Made by a program: the position numbers and the translations under genes. A stretch of DNA of 64,000 bases from Halodesulfovibrio sp. (lineage in GTDB: Bacteria > Desulfobacterota > Desulfovibrionia > Desulfovibrionales > Desulfovibrionaceae). Position 1 is the stretch's first letter. The number at the start of each line of letters is the position of its first letter. The DNA lies in NCBI RefSeq assembly GCF_015482765.1, contig NZ_JADMLB010000066.1, forward strand, positions 62,001-126,000. Direction: 5' to 3'. Positions 10,141 through 19,537 of this stretch are shown here, in pieces. Below the pieces are notes generated by a model, which saw only the letters and a program-made list of their open reading frames with translations, had not been told where the DNA came from and did not search any database.

Positions 10141-11196
10141 GTGACTGACAGCACAATTAGTCTTAATCCAGAAAAAGTAAGGAAAATTCTTGTTTGCCAG
10201 CTTCGGCAGATCGGGGATGTAATGCTTTCCACACCAGTGGCAGAGCTACTCGCACAGAAGTTTCCAGATGCAGAGATTCATTATTTTACAGAAAAAAAAT
10301 GTGTCCCTGTTCTTGAGAATAATCCGTATATTTCTAAAATATGGGCGCTGGATAAAAAAGAACTGTCGAACCCTGTTAAGGAGTTCGCTTTTTATAGAAA
10401 GGTTGCACGCCAAGGGTATGACCTTATGGTGGGGTTACAGCACCTTCCGCGTATCAGGTGGATATCGTATCTTACGGATGCTCCTGTAAAATTGAGTTAC
10501 AATTCCTCATGGATTAACGACATCGGGTATACCCACTTAACGCCTGCAAAAAGCGGCTATGCTTCTGAGTCAAAAGCCGCAATCCTGGCTCCTTTGGGCA
10601 TTGAGTGGAATTTTACGACTCCTAAGCTGTACCTTACGGATGAGGAGCGAAATGCAATGTCTGCCCAACTTAAGGAGTGGGGTGTGACTGATGAGCATAA
10701 GCTTATTACTGTTGATGCAACCCATCATGATCGCGGTAGAAAGTATCCTCCTGAAAACTACGCAAAAGTCATTAGTATTTTAGCTGAAAAGCATAAGGAT
10801 TTACGATTTGTCCTTCTCGCCGGACCGGGGGAAGAGGGCATTTTTGATGAAATTCTTAGCGCCTGTGATACGCCGGAAGCTGTGATTGTGCCTTCCCCGA
10901 GTTTGCAGCTACGACAGGTTGCTGCATGTCAGGAACGAAGCCTTTTACATTTCGGTAACTGTTCTGCGCCACGCCATATGTCTGTAGCAGTAGGAACTCC
11001 GACGTTTGTTATTCTTGGTTCAAGTAGTGATGCATGGCGCTTCCCTTCCAAAGAGCATACAACGGTCAATTCAGATATAGAATGTTGTCCATGTAACAGT
11101 ACTTCCTGTTCTTTGGACTACAAGTGTTTGTATGAGTTAGATCCTGCTCTTGTTGCTGCTAAAATTGAAAAGCATATTGAAGTCATAACTCGTTAG
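10141..11196 (+). CDS. Glycosyltransferase family 9 (heptosyltransferase-like)
   Basis: A 351-residue GT-B glycosyltransferase resembling ADP-heptose:LPS heptosyltransferases. The N-terminal signature VRKILVCQLRQIGDVMLSTPVAELL and the C-terminal donor-site region (FGNCSAPRHMSVAVGTPTFVILGSSS) are visible. It probably acts at the cytoplasmic face on lipid A-core. The GTG at 10141, preceded by GGAG with 5 nt spacing, is chosen because the family begins a few residues before this motif; the frame stays open 50 codons upstream, but that stretch is not conserved. Cysteine-rich CCPCNSTSC near the C-terminus is a variant also seen in some family members. Confidence 0.85.
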   Translation: MTDSTISLNPEKVRKILVCQLRQIGDVMLSTPVAELLAQKFPDAEIHYFTEKKCVPVLENNPYISKIWALDKKELSNPVKEFAFYRKVARQGYDLMVGLQHLPRIRWISYLTDAPVKLSYNSSWINDIGYTHLTPAKSGYASESKAAILAPLGIEWNFTTPKLYLTDEERNAMSAQLKEWGVTDEHKLITVDATHHDRGRKYPPENYAKVISILAEKHKDLRFVLLAGPGEEGIFDEILSACDTPEAVIVPSPSLQLRQVAACQERSLLHFGNCSAPRHMSVAVGTPTFVILGSSSDAWRFPSKEHTTVNSDIECCPCNSTSCSLDYKCLYELDPALVAAKIEKHIEVITR

Positions 11197-11295
11197 CTTC
11201 ATTAATATACTATGACAACATCCTGACATTCTTTCATACTGTACTTCGTGTAGTTGCAGCCTATGTTGCTTTAATTTCTATTTAGAGAGGCCGGT

Positions 11296-11673
11296 ATGAA
11301 AAGATTGTTGATAGTGTGTGTGGCAATACTTGCTATGGCGTTATGTTCTTCAGCTTTCGCAAAAGGGTATTCTCACGGAAAAATGTCTCCGGATGAGCGT
11401 GTAGCACATATGACTAAAATGCTTGATTTGACTCCAGATCAGCAGACAAAAATAAAAGATATCATTGTGCGTCGTGATGCGGAAATGAAGCCGCTCTTCA
11501 AGTCACTTTCTGAAGCAAATGACAAAGAAGAACAGCGTGAAATTAAGATTGATATTTTAGAGCAGCATCAGAAGTACAGAGATGAATTAAACGGAGTGCT
11601 TACTGATGAGCAGGCTAAAAAATATCAGGAATATATTCAAAGTCGCAAAATGATGCATAAGAATAAAAAATAA
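11296..11673 (+). CDS. Small Spy/CpxP-like periplasmic protein
   Basis: A 125-residue secreted protein with a clear signal peptide ending CSSAFA. The mature part is almost all helical and charged, with LTPDQQTKIKDIIVRRDAEMKPLF and LTDEQAKKYQEYI, the LTxxQ-type repeats of Spy/CpxP and related heavy-metal-resistance proteins. Such proteins bind unfolded or metal-stressed proteins in the periplasm. Its own promoter lies in the 99 bp upstream and a strong terminator follows, so it is monocistronic. Confidence 0.75.
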   Translation: MKRLLIVCVAILAMALCSSAFAKGYSHGKMSPDERVAHMTKMLDLTPDQQTKIKDIIVRRDAEMKPLFKSLSEANDKEEQREIKIDILEQHQKYRDELNGVLTDEQAKKYQEYIQSRKMMHKNKK

Positions 11674-11682
11674 CCATTTCAT

Positions 11683-11718
11683 AAAAAAAGGGAGAGCTGA
11701 ATTGCTCTCCCTTTTTTT
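11683..11718. terminator. Intrinsic terminator after the Spy-like gene
   Basis: AAAAAAAGGGAGAGC / GCTCTCCCTTTTTTT stem with a short loop; it can serve the convergent TetR gene too. Confidence 0.9.
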
Positions 11719-11736
11719 AGTGTGTACCTGAAACCG

Positions 11737-12300
11737 TTAAAAGCCTTTAATAGAGTTAAGGCAGAAGGTAACGGCAGGTTTGGTAATTTCATCACGTTCC
11801 GGCCAGAAAATGCGGCGACGGTTAAGTCCAGCAAGAAGCCAGGTGATAATTTCCGCAGTACTGTCTACTTCAATATCTTCGCGCACAGTACCGTCTTTAA
11901 TTCCCCGTTCAAGACAGGCAACGATAGTCTGTTTCAGTGCGTCAGTCATATTTTCCATAGCAATTTTTGCGCTTGGAATTGTGGCATATGTCGTTAGGAT
12001 AACTTTGTATCCTGTCTCATTTTCATTAACAAAAACCACAACGTCCTGGATGAGTGTCTCTAAAAGGCAGTAGCCGGATTTCTGGCGAGCCTTTATCTCA
12101 TCGAGCATACCTTTGTACTCTGTAATGAGCTCTTCAATAATCTGGTCAAATATCTGCTGTTTCGACTTGTAATGTCTGTAAATAGCAGCATCTGTCACAT
12201 GAGAAAGCTGGGCAATGAGAGCAACAGTTGTGCCCTTAAAGCCTTTTTCTGCAAAGAGTTGGCGTGCATTATTAAGAATTAGTTCTTTGGATGAACCCAT
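11737..12300 (-). CDS. TetR-family transcriptional regulator
   Basis: A 187-residue TetR/AcrR protein. The helix-turn-helix is at residues 5-48 (ILNNARQLFAEKGFKGTTV...VTDAAIYRHYKSKQQIFDQI) and is followed by an all-helical ligand domain. It may control the RND operon 2 kb away or another nearby target; no operator could be assigned. It is separated from the butyrate kinase operon by about 95 bp with no obvious shared transcript. Confidence 0.88.
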   Translation of the reverse strand: MGSSKELILNNARQLFAEKGFKGTTVALIAQLSHVTDAAIYRHYKSKQQIFDQIIEELITEYKGMLDEIKARQKSGYCLLETLIQDVVVFVNENETGYKVILTTYATIPSAKIAMENMTDALKQTIVACLERGIKDGTVREDIEVDSTAEIITWLLAGLNRRRIFWPERDEITKPAVTFCLNSIKGF

Positions 12301-12396
12301 GTCTGCCCCACGGTGTTAAATGATGGTCCTGTAATATACGGGAACCTTATCCTTATCTATTAGTGGAAATAGAAAAGAAAATCAATGCGTTGTGAT

Positions 12397-13515
12397 CTAC
12401 AGTAAATCCTTTGGGGTTCCTGTGTAATCACGGGCATCTTCTTTGCCCCGAAGTACGCGTAAAACGCCGCCTGCAAGTGCATGCATTTCTTCTACAGCAG
12501 GGAAGATAATAGCAGGTGCAAGCGGTGGTAAATTGTTAATAATAGTTTCAACAAGTTTCTTGCTGTTTGCCATACCGCCGGTGAGTACATACCCGTCAAC
12601 GGTAACCGGTGCGCTCTCCCCTTCATCAAGGTGCATGAGCGCTGGAAGAAGTCCCGAGAGCTCTTTTGCAATGCAGTATGCAAGAGCGTCGAAAACCTGC
12701 TGCGCTTTCGTATCGCCAGCGGCCATACGTTTTTCTACTTCGCGCAAGTCATTGGTGCCAAGGTGAGCCCAAAGACCGCCTGTTTTCAAAATACGTGAAC
12801 GTAGTTCTTCGTAAGTAAAGGTGCCATTTTTGACAAGGTCAAGTACGCCCAGTGCTGTCAGGCGTCCAGTGCGTTCCGGTGAGAACGGACCGTCGCCTTC
12901 CAGTGCATTGACCACATCACAAATTTTACCGTTACGGTGTGCCGCTACAGAAACCCCGCCGCCCATGTGACAGACGAGGAAGCGGCTGTCTGCATATTCT
13001 TTTCCCAGTTGCTCCGCTGCCTTTCTGGCTGCCGCTCTTTGAGAGAGGGCATGAAAAACGCTGCGTCGCGGTAGTTCCGGTAGACCACTGAGTCTGGCTC
13101 TACTGTCCATTTCGTCGGTAACAACGGTATCAACAATATATGCCTTTACTCCGTGCTCTTTTGCAAATTCGAGTGCTAACGGTGCACCGAGGTTGCATGC
13201 ATGTTCCCCGTATCTGGCTGACTCCAGATCTGTGAGCATGGCAGGTGTAACATTCCATGTGCCGCCATGCATTGGGGCAAGAAGTCCTCCACGGCCAGCA
13301 ATACCGGCAAATCTGACGGTATCCATTCCGTATTCTTTGAGTACTGCTTTAATGGTGCTGCGTCGAAGTTCCATTTGCTCAAAAGCAGTATTAAAAGCGA
13401 GGGTTTCGTGTTTTTCATGTTCTGCTGTGTGTGAGAAAAGTTCTTTTTCTCCGTCAAAAACAGCAACCTTGGTAGAGGTAGAACCCGGATTAATTACCAG
13501 AATATGCTCAGCCAT
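12397..13515 (-). CDS. buk: Butyrate kinase
   Basis: A 372-residue acetokinase-family enzyme with the phosphate-binding motif LVINPGSTSTKVAVF at the N-terminus, FLVCHMGGGVSVAAH in the middle and VLTGGMA near residue 307. It makes ATP from butyryl or branched-chain acyl phosphate. Its ATG overlaps the ptb stop (TAATG), so translation is coupled. The partner order ptb-buk is the usual one. Confidence 0.93.
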   Translation of the reverse strand: MAEHILVINPGSTSTKVAVFDGEKELFSHTAEHEKHETLAFNTAFEQMELRRSTIKAVLKEYGMDTVRFAGIAGRGGLLAPMHGGTWNVTPAMLTDLESARYGEHACNLGAPLALEFAKEHGVKAYIVDTVVTDEMDSRARLSGLPELPRRSVFHALSQRAAARKAAEQLGKEYADSRFLVCHMGGGVSVAAHRNGKICDVVNALEGDGPFSPERTGRLTALGVLDLVKNGTFTYEELRSRILKTGGLWAHLGTNDLREVEKRMAAGDTKAQQVFDALAYCIAKELSGLLPALMHLDEGESAPVTVDGYVLTGGMANSKKLVETIINNLPPLAPAIIFPAVEEMHALAGGVLRVLRGKEDARDYTGTPKDLL

Positions 13516-14441
13516 TAAGGCGACTCCTTTTCACCCATAGCCATAGCAATGGCCAGTGCAATCGAATAGAATTTTGTACGGTCAGTATCACCACGGGAAG
13601 GAAGTACAATCGGTACTTCGCTGCCGGCTACCATGCCGGCCATATCCAGATTCATAAGTGCGGTAAGCGATTTGTATAAAATGTTTCCGCTCTCAATGTC
13701 CGGTGCAACAAGGATATCCGCCTTGCCGGCAACCGGATTGTCGACGCCTTTACACTCTACAGCACGCATGGAAACGGCAAGATCAAGTGCAAACGGTCCG
13801 GCAACATGTGCGTCGCCGAATTCACCCTGTTCTGCCATTTTGGCAACCATTTGAGCATCAAGGGTTGCGGGCATGGCAGGGTAAATAACTTTTTCTGTTG
13901 CTGCGAGCATTGCGACTTTCGGTTGCTCAATTTTAAGCACTTTTGCTACGCGCAAGGCATTTTTAACAATATCAACCTTACGTTGCATGTTCGGCGCAAT
14001 GTTAATTCCGGCATCTGTGATAATCATCAGCCGGTCATCGTTCGGAGCATTGAAAAGCCCGACATGGGAAAGAACGCCTTTAGGCGGCATACCGGTTTCT
14101 TTATTAAGAATTCCGCGCAACAGTACGTCGGTATTAACCTTGCCTTTCATAATGGCGCTGGCATGGCCTTCTTTCACCAGTTCAATACATTTTGTAACTG
14201 CTTCAGCCGGCTGCGGCACGTGATGTTTCTCAAATGGGGAAAGATCAAGATCACGTTCTGCGGCAAGTTCTTCAGCAAGTTCAATGTCACCTACAAGAAT
14301 AGGTTCAGCAATTCCTTTTTGGTGTGCTTCTACACACGCGCGTAAAACAAAACCTTCAGCACAGGCTGCAACAGCGAGTTTTGTATTTACGTGGCCTTCA
14401 ATAATGTAATCTGCAAGGGACTGAAGGGAATTTATAGGCAT
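13515..14441 (-). CDS. ptb: Phosphate butyryltransferase
   Basis: A 308-residue PTA/PTB-family enzyme that exchanges CoA for phosphate on butyryl- or branched acyl-CoA. Recognisable segments include IMKGKVNTDVLLRGILNKETG, LSHVGLFNAPNDDRLMIITDAGINIAPN and ADILVAPDIESGNILYKSL. The ATG at 14441 with GGAG nine nt upstream is preferred to the longer open frame because it gives the family N-terminus. It begins 20 nt after an acetolactate-synthase-type regulatory subunit and overlaps butyrate kinase. Confidence 0.92.
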   Translation of the reverse strand: MPINSLQSLADYIIEGHVNTKLAVAACAEGFVLRACVEAHQKGIAEPILVGDIELAEELAAERDLDLSPFEKHHVPQPAEAVTKCIELVKEGHASAIMKGKVNTDVLLRGILNKETGMPPKGVLSHVGLFNAPNDDRLMIITDAGINIAPNMQRKVDIVKNALRVAKVLKIEQPKVAMLAATEKVIYPAMPATLDAQMVAKMAEQGEFGDAHVAGPFALDLAVSMRAVECKGVDNPVAGKADILVAPDIESGNILYKSLTALMNLDMAGMVAGSEVPIVLPSRGDTDRTKFYSIALAIAMAMGEKESP

Positions 14442-14461
14442 AGTGTGTTTCTCCGGCCTAC

Positions 14462-14941
14462 TTATTCGTCGCCGCGTTTCAGGGCAACAACGCCGGTTCT
14501 GCACAGATTGCGGATGCCGTGCGGGCGTAGCATTTTAATAAGGCCGTCAACTTTATCTTCATCGCCGGTAATTTCAACCATGATGGTTTCTTGTCCCATG
14601 CTGACAACATCTGCACGGAAGACTTCAAAAATTTGCATAACCTGTGTCATGGTATCTTTTGTAAAACCGACTTTAATAAGTGCCATCTGGCGGTCTACAA
14701 AATCATTACGCTCAAGTGTATCTACTTCAGAAACCGCAGGTAGGTTTGCGATGTCATCAAGAAGAGTTTTGATAGTAGCAGATTCGCAATCAACAGTGAT
14801 TACCAGTCTTGAAACTTTAAATTCCTCTGTTTCAGCACAGGAAATAGACTTGAAATTGACGCTGCGGTCTCTGAAGACTGCTGTAACGTCTGCAACAACA
14901 CCCGGCTGGTTTTTAACCAGCGCAGAGATAGTGTAAATCAT
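14462..14941 (-). CDS. Acetolactate synthase small-subunit-like ACT protein
   Basis: A 159-residue IlvN/IlvH-type protein: an N-terminal ACT domain (ISALVKNQPGVVADVTAVFRDRSVNFKSIS) and the C-terminal ALS small-subunit domain. In known systems it gives valine feedback to the catalytic subunit IlvB. There is no catalytic subunit here; instead it leads an operon with ptb and buk. It may therefore sense branched-chain amino acids for acyl-CoA to ATP conversion, or may serve an IlvB encoded elsewhere. AAGGAG precedes the start. Confidence 0.82.
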   Translation of the reverse strand: MIYTISALVKNQPGVVADVTAVFRDRSVNFKSISCAETEEFKVSRLVITVDCESATIKTLLDDIANLPAVSEVDTLERNDFVDRQMALIKVGFTKDTMTQVMQIFEVFRADVVSMGQETIMVEITGDEDKVDGLIKMLRPHGIRNLCRTGVVALKRGDE

Positions 14942-15141
14942 GTAACACTCCTTACTATCTGTAACTCTTACAGTGGGCTAAATAACGATAGCGTATCACT
15001 GCGTAAAAGTTATGCAGTGGTCAGTAACTTCTTCCTAATATATTCAATAGCGATAGGAAAGCTTGAGTTAAGAAAAGTACACAAGTTAGTAGGTGCAAAC
15101 AAGTTAAGAAAAGTAGCTTGTTTTTTGAGTAGATATAATAA

Positions 15142-15169
15142 CAGGGCTACCGAAAAAACGGTAGCCCTG
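15142..15169 (-). terminator. Perfect hairpin after the 101-residue gene
   Basis: CAGGGCTACCG / CGGTAGCCCTG, 11 bp, six-nt loop. The tract after it on the minus strand is only moderately T-rich, so termination may be partial. Confidence 0.65.
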
Positions 15170-15194
15170 CTGAAAGTTCTATAATGTTGGTTTA

Positions 15195-15500
15195 TTACAG
15201 GTCAAAGCGTCCTTTTTCATCCATAACAGGACATACTAAATCAACACCTGATCGGATATGGAGATCCATTAAGGTTCGCAGGGAGTAAGGAGTATGTCTC
15301 GATAATCGGATAATGAACGTGCGTAGAAGCGAAGGCGTTGCCCGCCCCTGCAAATAAAGACGTCTCATCCACTGCCATCGCGCTTTGTACGGATAGCACT
15401 GTTTTACACCTGTTGCCCGAACAGCTCGATCCATCGATTCGATGGCTAGATCGCCTCGGCGGACGAGTTGGAAGTCAATATCTGGTACGCGCTGCCCCAT
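15195..15500 (-). CDS. Hypothetical basic protein
   Basis: A 101-residue protein not recognised as any family. It is basic and rich in arginine (for example KARWQWMRRLYLQGRATPSLLRTFIIRLSRHTPYSLRTLMDL), with no signal peptide or membrane segment. GAGGTGAT lies just before the ATG and a hairpin follows the stop, both supporting a real gene. Divergent from the rhodanese gene. Confidence 0.6.
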   Translation of the reverse strand: MGQRVPDIDFQLVRRGDLAIESMDRAVRATGVKQCYPYKARWQWMRRLYLQGRATPSLLRTFIIRLSRHTPYSLRTLMDLHIRSGVDLVCPVMDEKGRFDL

Positions 15501-15631
15501 ATCATCACCTCGTGTTTCGCTAAAAAGGGGGGATTTCCCACACTATATTTCTGCCACCCGCTACAGGCAGGAACAATTATTGTTTCTGAAATCAAAATAT
15601 GTATACTGAAAATAGCAATAAGGAGAGTGGT

Positions 15632-16021
15632 ATGTGGAAGATTCGCGGACTGTTTTTTATGTTGCTATGGCTGGTGCTCGCAGCGGTTGCATCTGCTGGG
15701 ACACTGGAGCGGCGTTCCGTTGCAGAAGTGCATGCTTTGCTGAATGGTGCGGAGCAAAATGTTATCCTGCTTGATGTACGTACTCCGGAAGAATATGCCA
15801 CCGGTCACCTTAAGGGGGCGGTGTTATATGATTATCACGGTGATGATTTTGAACGGAAATTGTCACAACTACCTAAAGAGGATACGATTGTGATCTATTG
15901 TGCGACTGGCTATCGAAGTATTCGTGCTGCACGTCTTCTTAAGAAGATGGGACATACTGTTATTCATATGGACGGCGGTATTGAAGTATGGAAAAAACAT
16001 GGGTATCCGGTAGCTAAGTAG
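15632..16021 (+). CDS. Exported rhodanese-like sulfurtransferase
   Basis: A 129-residue protein with a signal peptide (MWKIRGLFFMLLWLVLAAVASAG) and one rhodanese domain. The active-site loop is YCATGYRS, with the catalytic cysteine present; DVRTPEEYATGHLKGAV is the other family hallmark. It probably handles sulfane sulfur in the periplasm. The start with AAGGAG six nt upstream gives a proper signal peptide, unlike the ATG 33 nt further upstream. Confidence 0.85.
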   Translation: MWKIRGLFFMLLWLVLAAVASAGTLERRSVAEVHALLNGAEQNVILLDVRTPEEYATGHLKGAVLYDYHGDDFERKLSQLPKEDTIVIYCATGYRSIRAARLLKKMGHTVIHMDGGIEVWKKHGYPVAK

Positions 16022-16110
16022 AAGGCAGGTTTTCTTGCCTATTGCTCGGAAAGCATATACATAATCGGAAAAATAGACTTGCATCTCTATGAGATTAGGA
16101 GACGTATTAT

Positions 16111-17934
16111 ATGTGTGGAATTATTGGGTATACAGGTCATCGACCTGCTGTTCCCCTTGCAGTTAAGGGTTTGAAAAGCCTGGAATACCGTGGTTATGAT
16201 TCAGCCGGTGTTGCGTTTGTACAGAATAAACAACTTACGACTGTGCGTGCTGAAGGGAAGCTTGTAAACCTCGAGTCCAAGCTTGAAACCATGAATATTT
16301 CTCTTGCAACATCCTGCATGGGACATACCCGTTGGGCAACGCACGGTGCACCGATTGAACGTAATGCCCATCCACATAGATCATGGGACGAATCTCTTGC
16401 GATAGTTCACAATGGAATTATTGAGAACTATCAGGAGCTGAAAGACCTGTTGACCTCTAAAGGGTATGGTTTCCGTTCAGATACAGATTCTGAAGTCTTC
16501 TGTAACTTGATTGCTGAAGGTGTTAAAGAAACCGGCTCTCTTGAAAAAGGGTTGAGCTGGGCTGTCAATAAGGCTGACGGCGCGTATTCTGTACTGGTTA
16601 TGGAAGCAGAAAATCCGGGTGTAATTTATGGCGCTCGATGTGCGTGTCCGTTTGTTCTCGGTGTAGGGCAGGGTGAAAACTTTGTTGCATCTGATATTCC
16701 GGCGTTTTTAGCGTATACCCGTAATGTTGTTTTCCTTGAAGACGGTGAGATGGTACGCATTGACGCCAACAGTTGGACTGTAAAAGATGCGCGCACGCTG
16801 ACTCCTATCGAGAAAGAAGTCCATCATATTGAGTGGGATGTTCAAGCAGCACAAAAAGACGGCTACAAGCACTTTATGCTTAAAGAAATCTTTGAGCAGC
16901 CGCGTGTAGTAAAAGATTGTCTTGCTGGACGGGTTAACTGGCGTGAACAGACTGCTGTTCTCCCTGAGTTGAGTGAAATGCCTGTTCCAAAGCGTTTGCA
17001 CATTGTTGCATGTGGTACGAGCTTTAATGCTGGACAATGGGCACAGCATTTATTTGAAAGCTGGGCGCGTATCCCTGTTACTGTGGAAATTGCATCAGAG
17101 TTCAGATACCGCGATGTCATTCTTGATGAAGGTGATGTTGTTCTTGTTATCAGCCAGTCCGGTGAGACCGCAGATACCTTGGCTGCATTGCGTATCGCAA
17201 AAGAACAGGGTGTTCCTGTTGTGGGGCTTTGTAACGTTGTTGGTTCTTCCATTGCCCGTGAATCTGACGTTACAGTTTACACTCAGGCAGGGCCTGAAAT
17301 TTCAGTAGCATCAACCAAAGCGATGTGTTCCCAGATGGCAGTATTGCTTCTGATGGGACTTGCTTGGGCAGATAGAAAAGATTTGCTTGAGGTGACACTG
17401 CGTCGTGATATTTTTGACGGACTCCACAAGCTTCCTGAATTGTTGGAAGCGGAATTGCCGCGTATTCGCGAAGATGCAAAGCGTCTTGCGCGTGAGTACT
17501 CTACAGCACGCAGCTTTTTCTTCCTTGGTCGCGGTGTAGGGTACCCGCTTGCAATGGAAGGTGCACTCAAGCTTAAAGAAATTTCATATATTCATGCTGA
17601 AGGGTATGCTGCCGGTGAAATGAAGCACGGCCCTATTGCCCTTATTGATCCAGAGTTTCCAACTTTTGCTATTGCGTTGCATGACCAGTTCTTTGCCAAG
17701 GTTAAGTCAAACCTTGAAGAAGTTCAGGCACGCGCAGGTGATGTGATTGCTTTGACGAACCCGAACTCTGATCTTTCTGTGAAACATAAATGGGTGTTGC
17801 CGGAATGCGTTTACCCGCTTTCCTCTTTCTTGGTGCTTCCGGCGTTACAGTTGTTCAGCTATGAAGCTGCGGACTACCTTGGTAAAGACGTGGACCAACC
17901 ACGAAATCTTGCCAAGAGTGTTACCGTAGAATAG
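16111..17934 (+). CDS. glmS: Glutamine-fructose-6-phosphate aminotransferase (isomerizing)
   Basis: A 607-residue enzyme that makes glucosamine-6-phosphate for peptidoglycan and LPS. The N-terminal glutaminase begins MCGIIGYTG with the Cys nucleophile after the initiator Met; two SIS domains follow (VACGTSFNAGQW, SQSGETADTLAAL, FLGRGVGYPLAMEGALKLKEISY). The C-terminus ends DQPRNLAKSVTVE as usual. AGGAG precedes the ATG. No glmS ribozyme was recognised in the 90-bp upstream gap. Confidence 0.97.
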   Translation: MCGIIGYTGHRPAVPLAVKGLKSLEYRGYDSAGVAFVQNKQLTTVRAEGKLVNLESKLETMNISLATSCMGHTRWATHGAPIERNAHPHRSWDESLAIVHNGIIENYQELKDLLTSKGYGFRSDTDSEVFCNLIAEGVKETGSLEKGLSWAVNKADGAYSVLVMEAENPGVIYGARCACPFVLGVGQGENFVASDIPAFLAYTRNVVFLEDGEMVRIDANSWTVKDARTLTPIEKEVHHIEWDVQAAQKDGYKHFMLKEIFEQPRVVKDCLAGRVNWREQTAVLPELSEMPVPKRLHIVACGTSFNAGQWAQHLFESWARIPVTVEIASEFRYRDVILDEGDVVLVISQSGETADTLAALRIAKEQGVPVVGLCNVVGSSIARESDVTVYTQAGPEISVASTKAMCSQMAVLLLMGLAWADRKDLLEVTLRRDIFDGLHKLPELLEAELPRIREDAKRLAREYSTARSFFFLGRGVGYPLAMEGALKLKEISYIHAEGYAAGEMKHGPIALIDPEFPTFAIALHDQFFAKVKSNLEEVQARAGDVIALTNPNSDLSVKHKWVLPECVYPLSSFLVLPALQLFSYEAADYLGKDVDQPRNLAKSVTVE

Positions 17935-17963
17935 CAGGACATTTTATTGGTATTGTTGGTAAG

Positions 17964-18003
17964 AATCCTTCCTGCTTTGTTTTTTAAACAGGAAGGATTT
18001 TTT
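17964..18003 (+). terminator. Terminator after glmS
   Basis: AATCCTTCCTG / CAGGAAGGATT stem followed by TTTTTT. Confidence 0.9.
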
Positions 18004-18219
18004 ATGGATAAGAATGGTTGAGAAGAGCGGATTACTTATGCTGTAGCAGAAAACAGAAGATCGCTGCACGTGCTATCTTCATAGCAAGGTTTTCGTTTCT
18101 GGAACAAAATTGTTTGGTTACAGAAACAGGAAGGTGCATCCTTGTGTCTGCATACATAAGTTTCGTATGGATAACGTATGGGGGAATTAGAGAGCTGTCT
18201 TACATTTAAGGAAGGAAAT

Positions 18220-19359
18220 ATGCTGCATTCAGAGCCATTATGGGCTGAAATAGATCTTTCTGTAATTCGTCACAATATTCGGGAAATTCGTCGAGTCGTT
18301 GGAGACAAAAAGGCGATGCTCGTTGTGGTAAAAGGCAATGCTTACGGTCACGGAGCGATTCAGGTCGCTAATGCTGTTGTTCGTGAAGGGGCTGAGTATT
18401 TGGGCGTTGCTCGGTTGAGCGAGGCAATTATACTCAGAAATGCAGGTATTAAAGCGCCTATTTTAATACTTGGCTATACTCCGCCCGACTGTGCACCGCG
18501 CCTTGTAGATTTAAAGCTGACGCAGACTGTACATTCATGTGAGTATGCAGAGCGTCTTGCGTCTTTTTTGCATTGTGCCAAGGCAAAACTGACTGTTCAT
18601 GTCAAAATCGATACGGGCATGGGACGGTTAGGGCTGCTTCCGGAAACTGCTCCGGGGCAATCTTCCATTGTTGACCGTGTTCAGGCTATTGCGGCCCACG
18701 GTGTTTTCAACTTGGAAGGCATATATACACATTTTGCTGCCAGCGATGCAGAATGCCTGGACAATGCATATCGCCAGTTAGAATTATTTAAGCAGACACT
18801 AGATTCTTTGCAGACTGCGGGATTTGACTTTCCGCTTGTTCATGCTGCAAACAGTGCGGCCATTATGACAATGCCTGAAGCCCATTTTAATATGGTGCGT
18901 CCGGGAATCGTCACGTACGGGTTGTATCCTTCTGACGCTGTAGATCGTAATCTTATGGATTTGCGTCCGGCAATGACTGTTAAGGCTTCGCTTGTGAGTG
19001 TTAAAGAGGCTCCTTGCGGCACAACTGTTAGTTACGGACATACACATGTCTGTAAGGGGAACACTTGTATAGGTGTGGTTCCTATCGGCTATGCAGACGG
19101 ATATGACAGATATCTTTCTTCCAAAGGGATAATGCTTGTACATGGCAAGCGTGCTCCAGTTGTAGGCAGGGTCTGTATGGATCAGACCATGATTGACTTG
19201 GGTGCAGACTCTACTGCGCAGTGTGGTGACGAGGTGGTCATACTTGGAAAGCAAGGAGATAGCTCAGTAACTGCAGATGATATGGCACAGATGCTCGGTA
19301 CGATTAATTATGAAGTTGTTGCCAGCCTTATGGCGCGCGTACGGCGAGTGTATATTTAA
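18220..19359 (+). CDS. alr: Alanine racemase
   Basis: A 379-residue fold-type III PLP enzyme that makes D-alanine for peptidoglycan. The PLP lysine is K38 in VVVKGNAYGHGA; the catalytic tyrosine lies in GTTVSYGHTHV, and GRVCMDQTMIDLG is the C-terminal signature. The ATG at 18220 has AAGGAAGG just upstream and gives the family N-terminus; an upstream start would add 14 unlikely residues. Confidence 0.95.
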   Translation: MLHSEPLWAEIDLSVIRHNIREIRRVVGDKKAMLVVVKGNAYGHGAIQVANAVVREGAEYLGVARLSEAIILRNAGIKAPILILGYTPPDCAPRLVDLKLTQTVHSCEYAERLASFLHCAKAKLTVHVKIDTGMGRLGLLPETAPGQSSIVDRVQAIAAHGVFNLEGIYTHFAASDAECLDNAYRQLELFKQTLDSLQTAGFDFPLVHAANSAAIMTMPEAHFNMVRPGIVTYGLYPSDAVDRNLMDLRPAMTVKASLVSVKEAPCGTTVSYGHTHVCKGNTCIGVVPIGYADGYDRYLSSKGIMLVHGKRAPVVGRVCMDQTMIDLGADSTAQCGDEVVILGKQGDSSVTADDMAQMLGTINYEVVASLMARVRRVYI

Positions 19360-19382
19360 CCTGTGTTTAATAGAAAAAATGA

Positions 19383-19417
19383 AAAGCCGGAGCAGAAAAC
19401 TGCTTCGGCTTTTTTTA
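19383..19417 (+). terminator. Terminator after alr
   Basis: AAGCCGGAGCAG / CTGCTTCGGCTT stem (one G-U pair), AAAA loop, then T7. Confidence 0.9.
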
Positions 19418-19537
19418 TAGTCCGTCTTATATAAAAGGCTGACAGCACGTGTTAATCTTTATTTTTTGTCTGCAATTAAGTATTGCTAATCTTGATTTCG
19501 TAATTTTAGTCTTTCATTGAGAATAGTAGGTGGTAGC

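Noticed and set aside
16022-16110. glmS ribozyme upstream of glmS
   Set aside because: The gap is only about 90 bp and lacks the ribozyme core.
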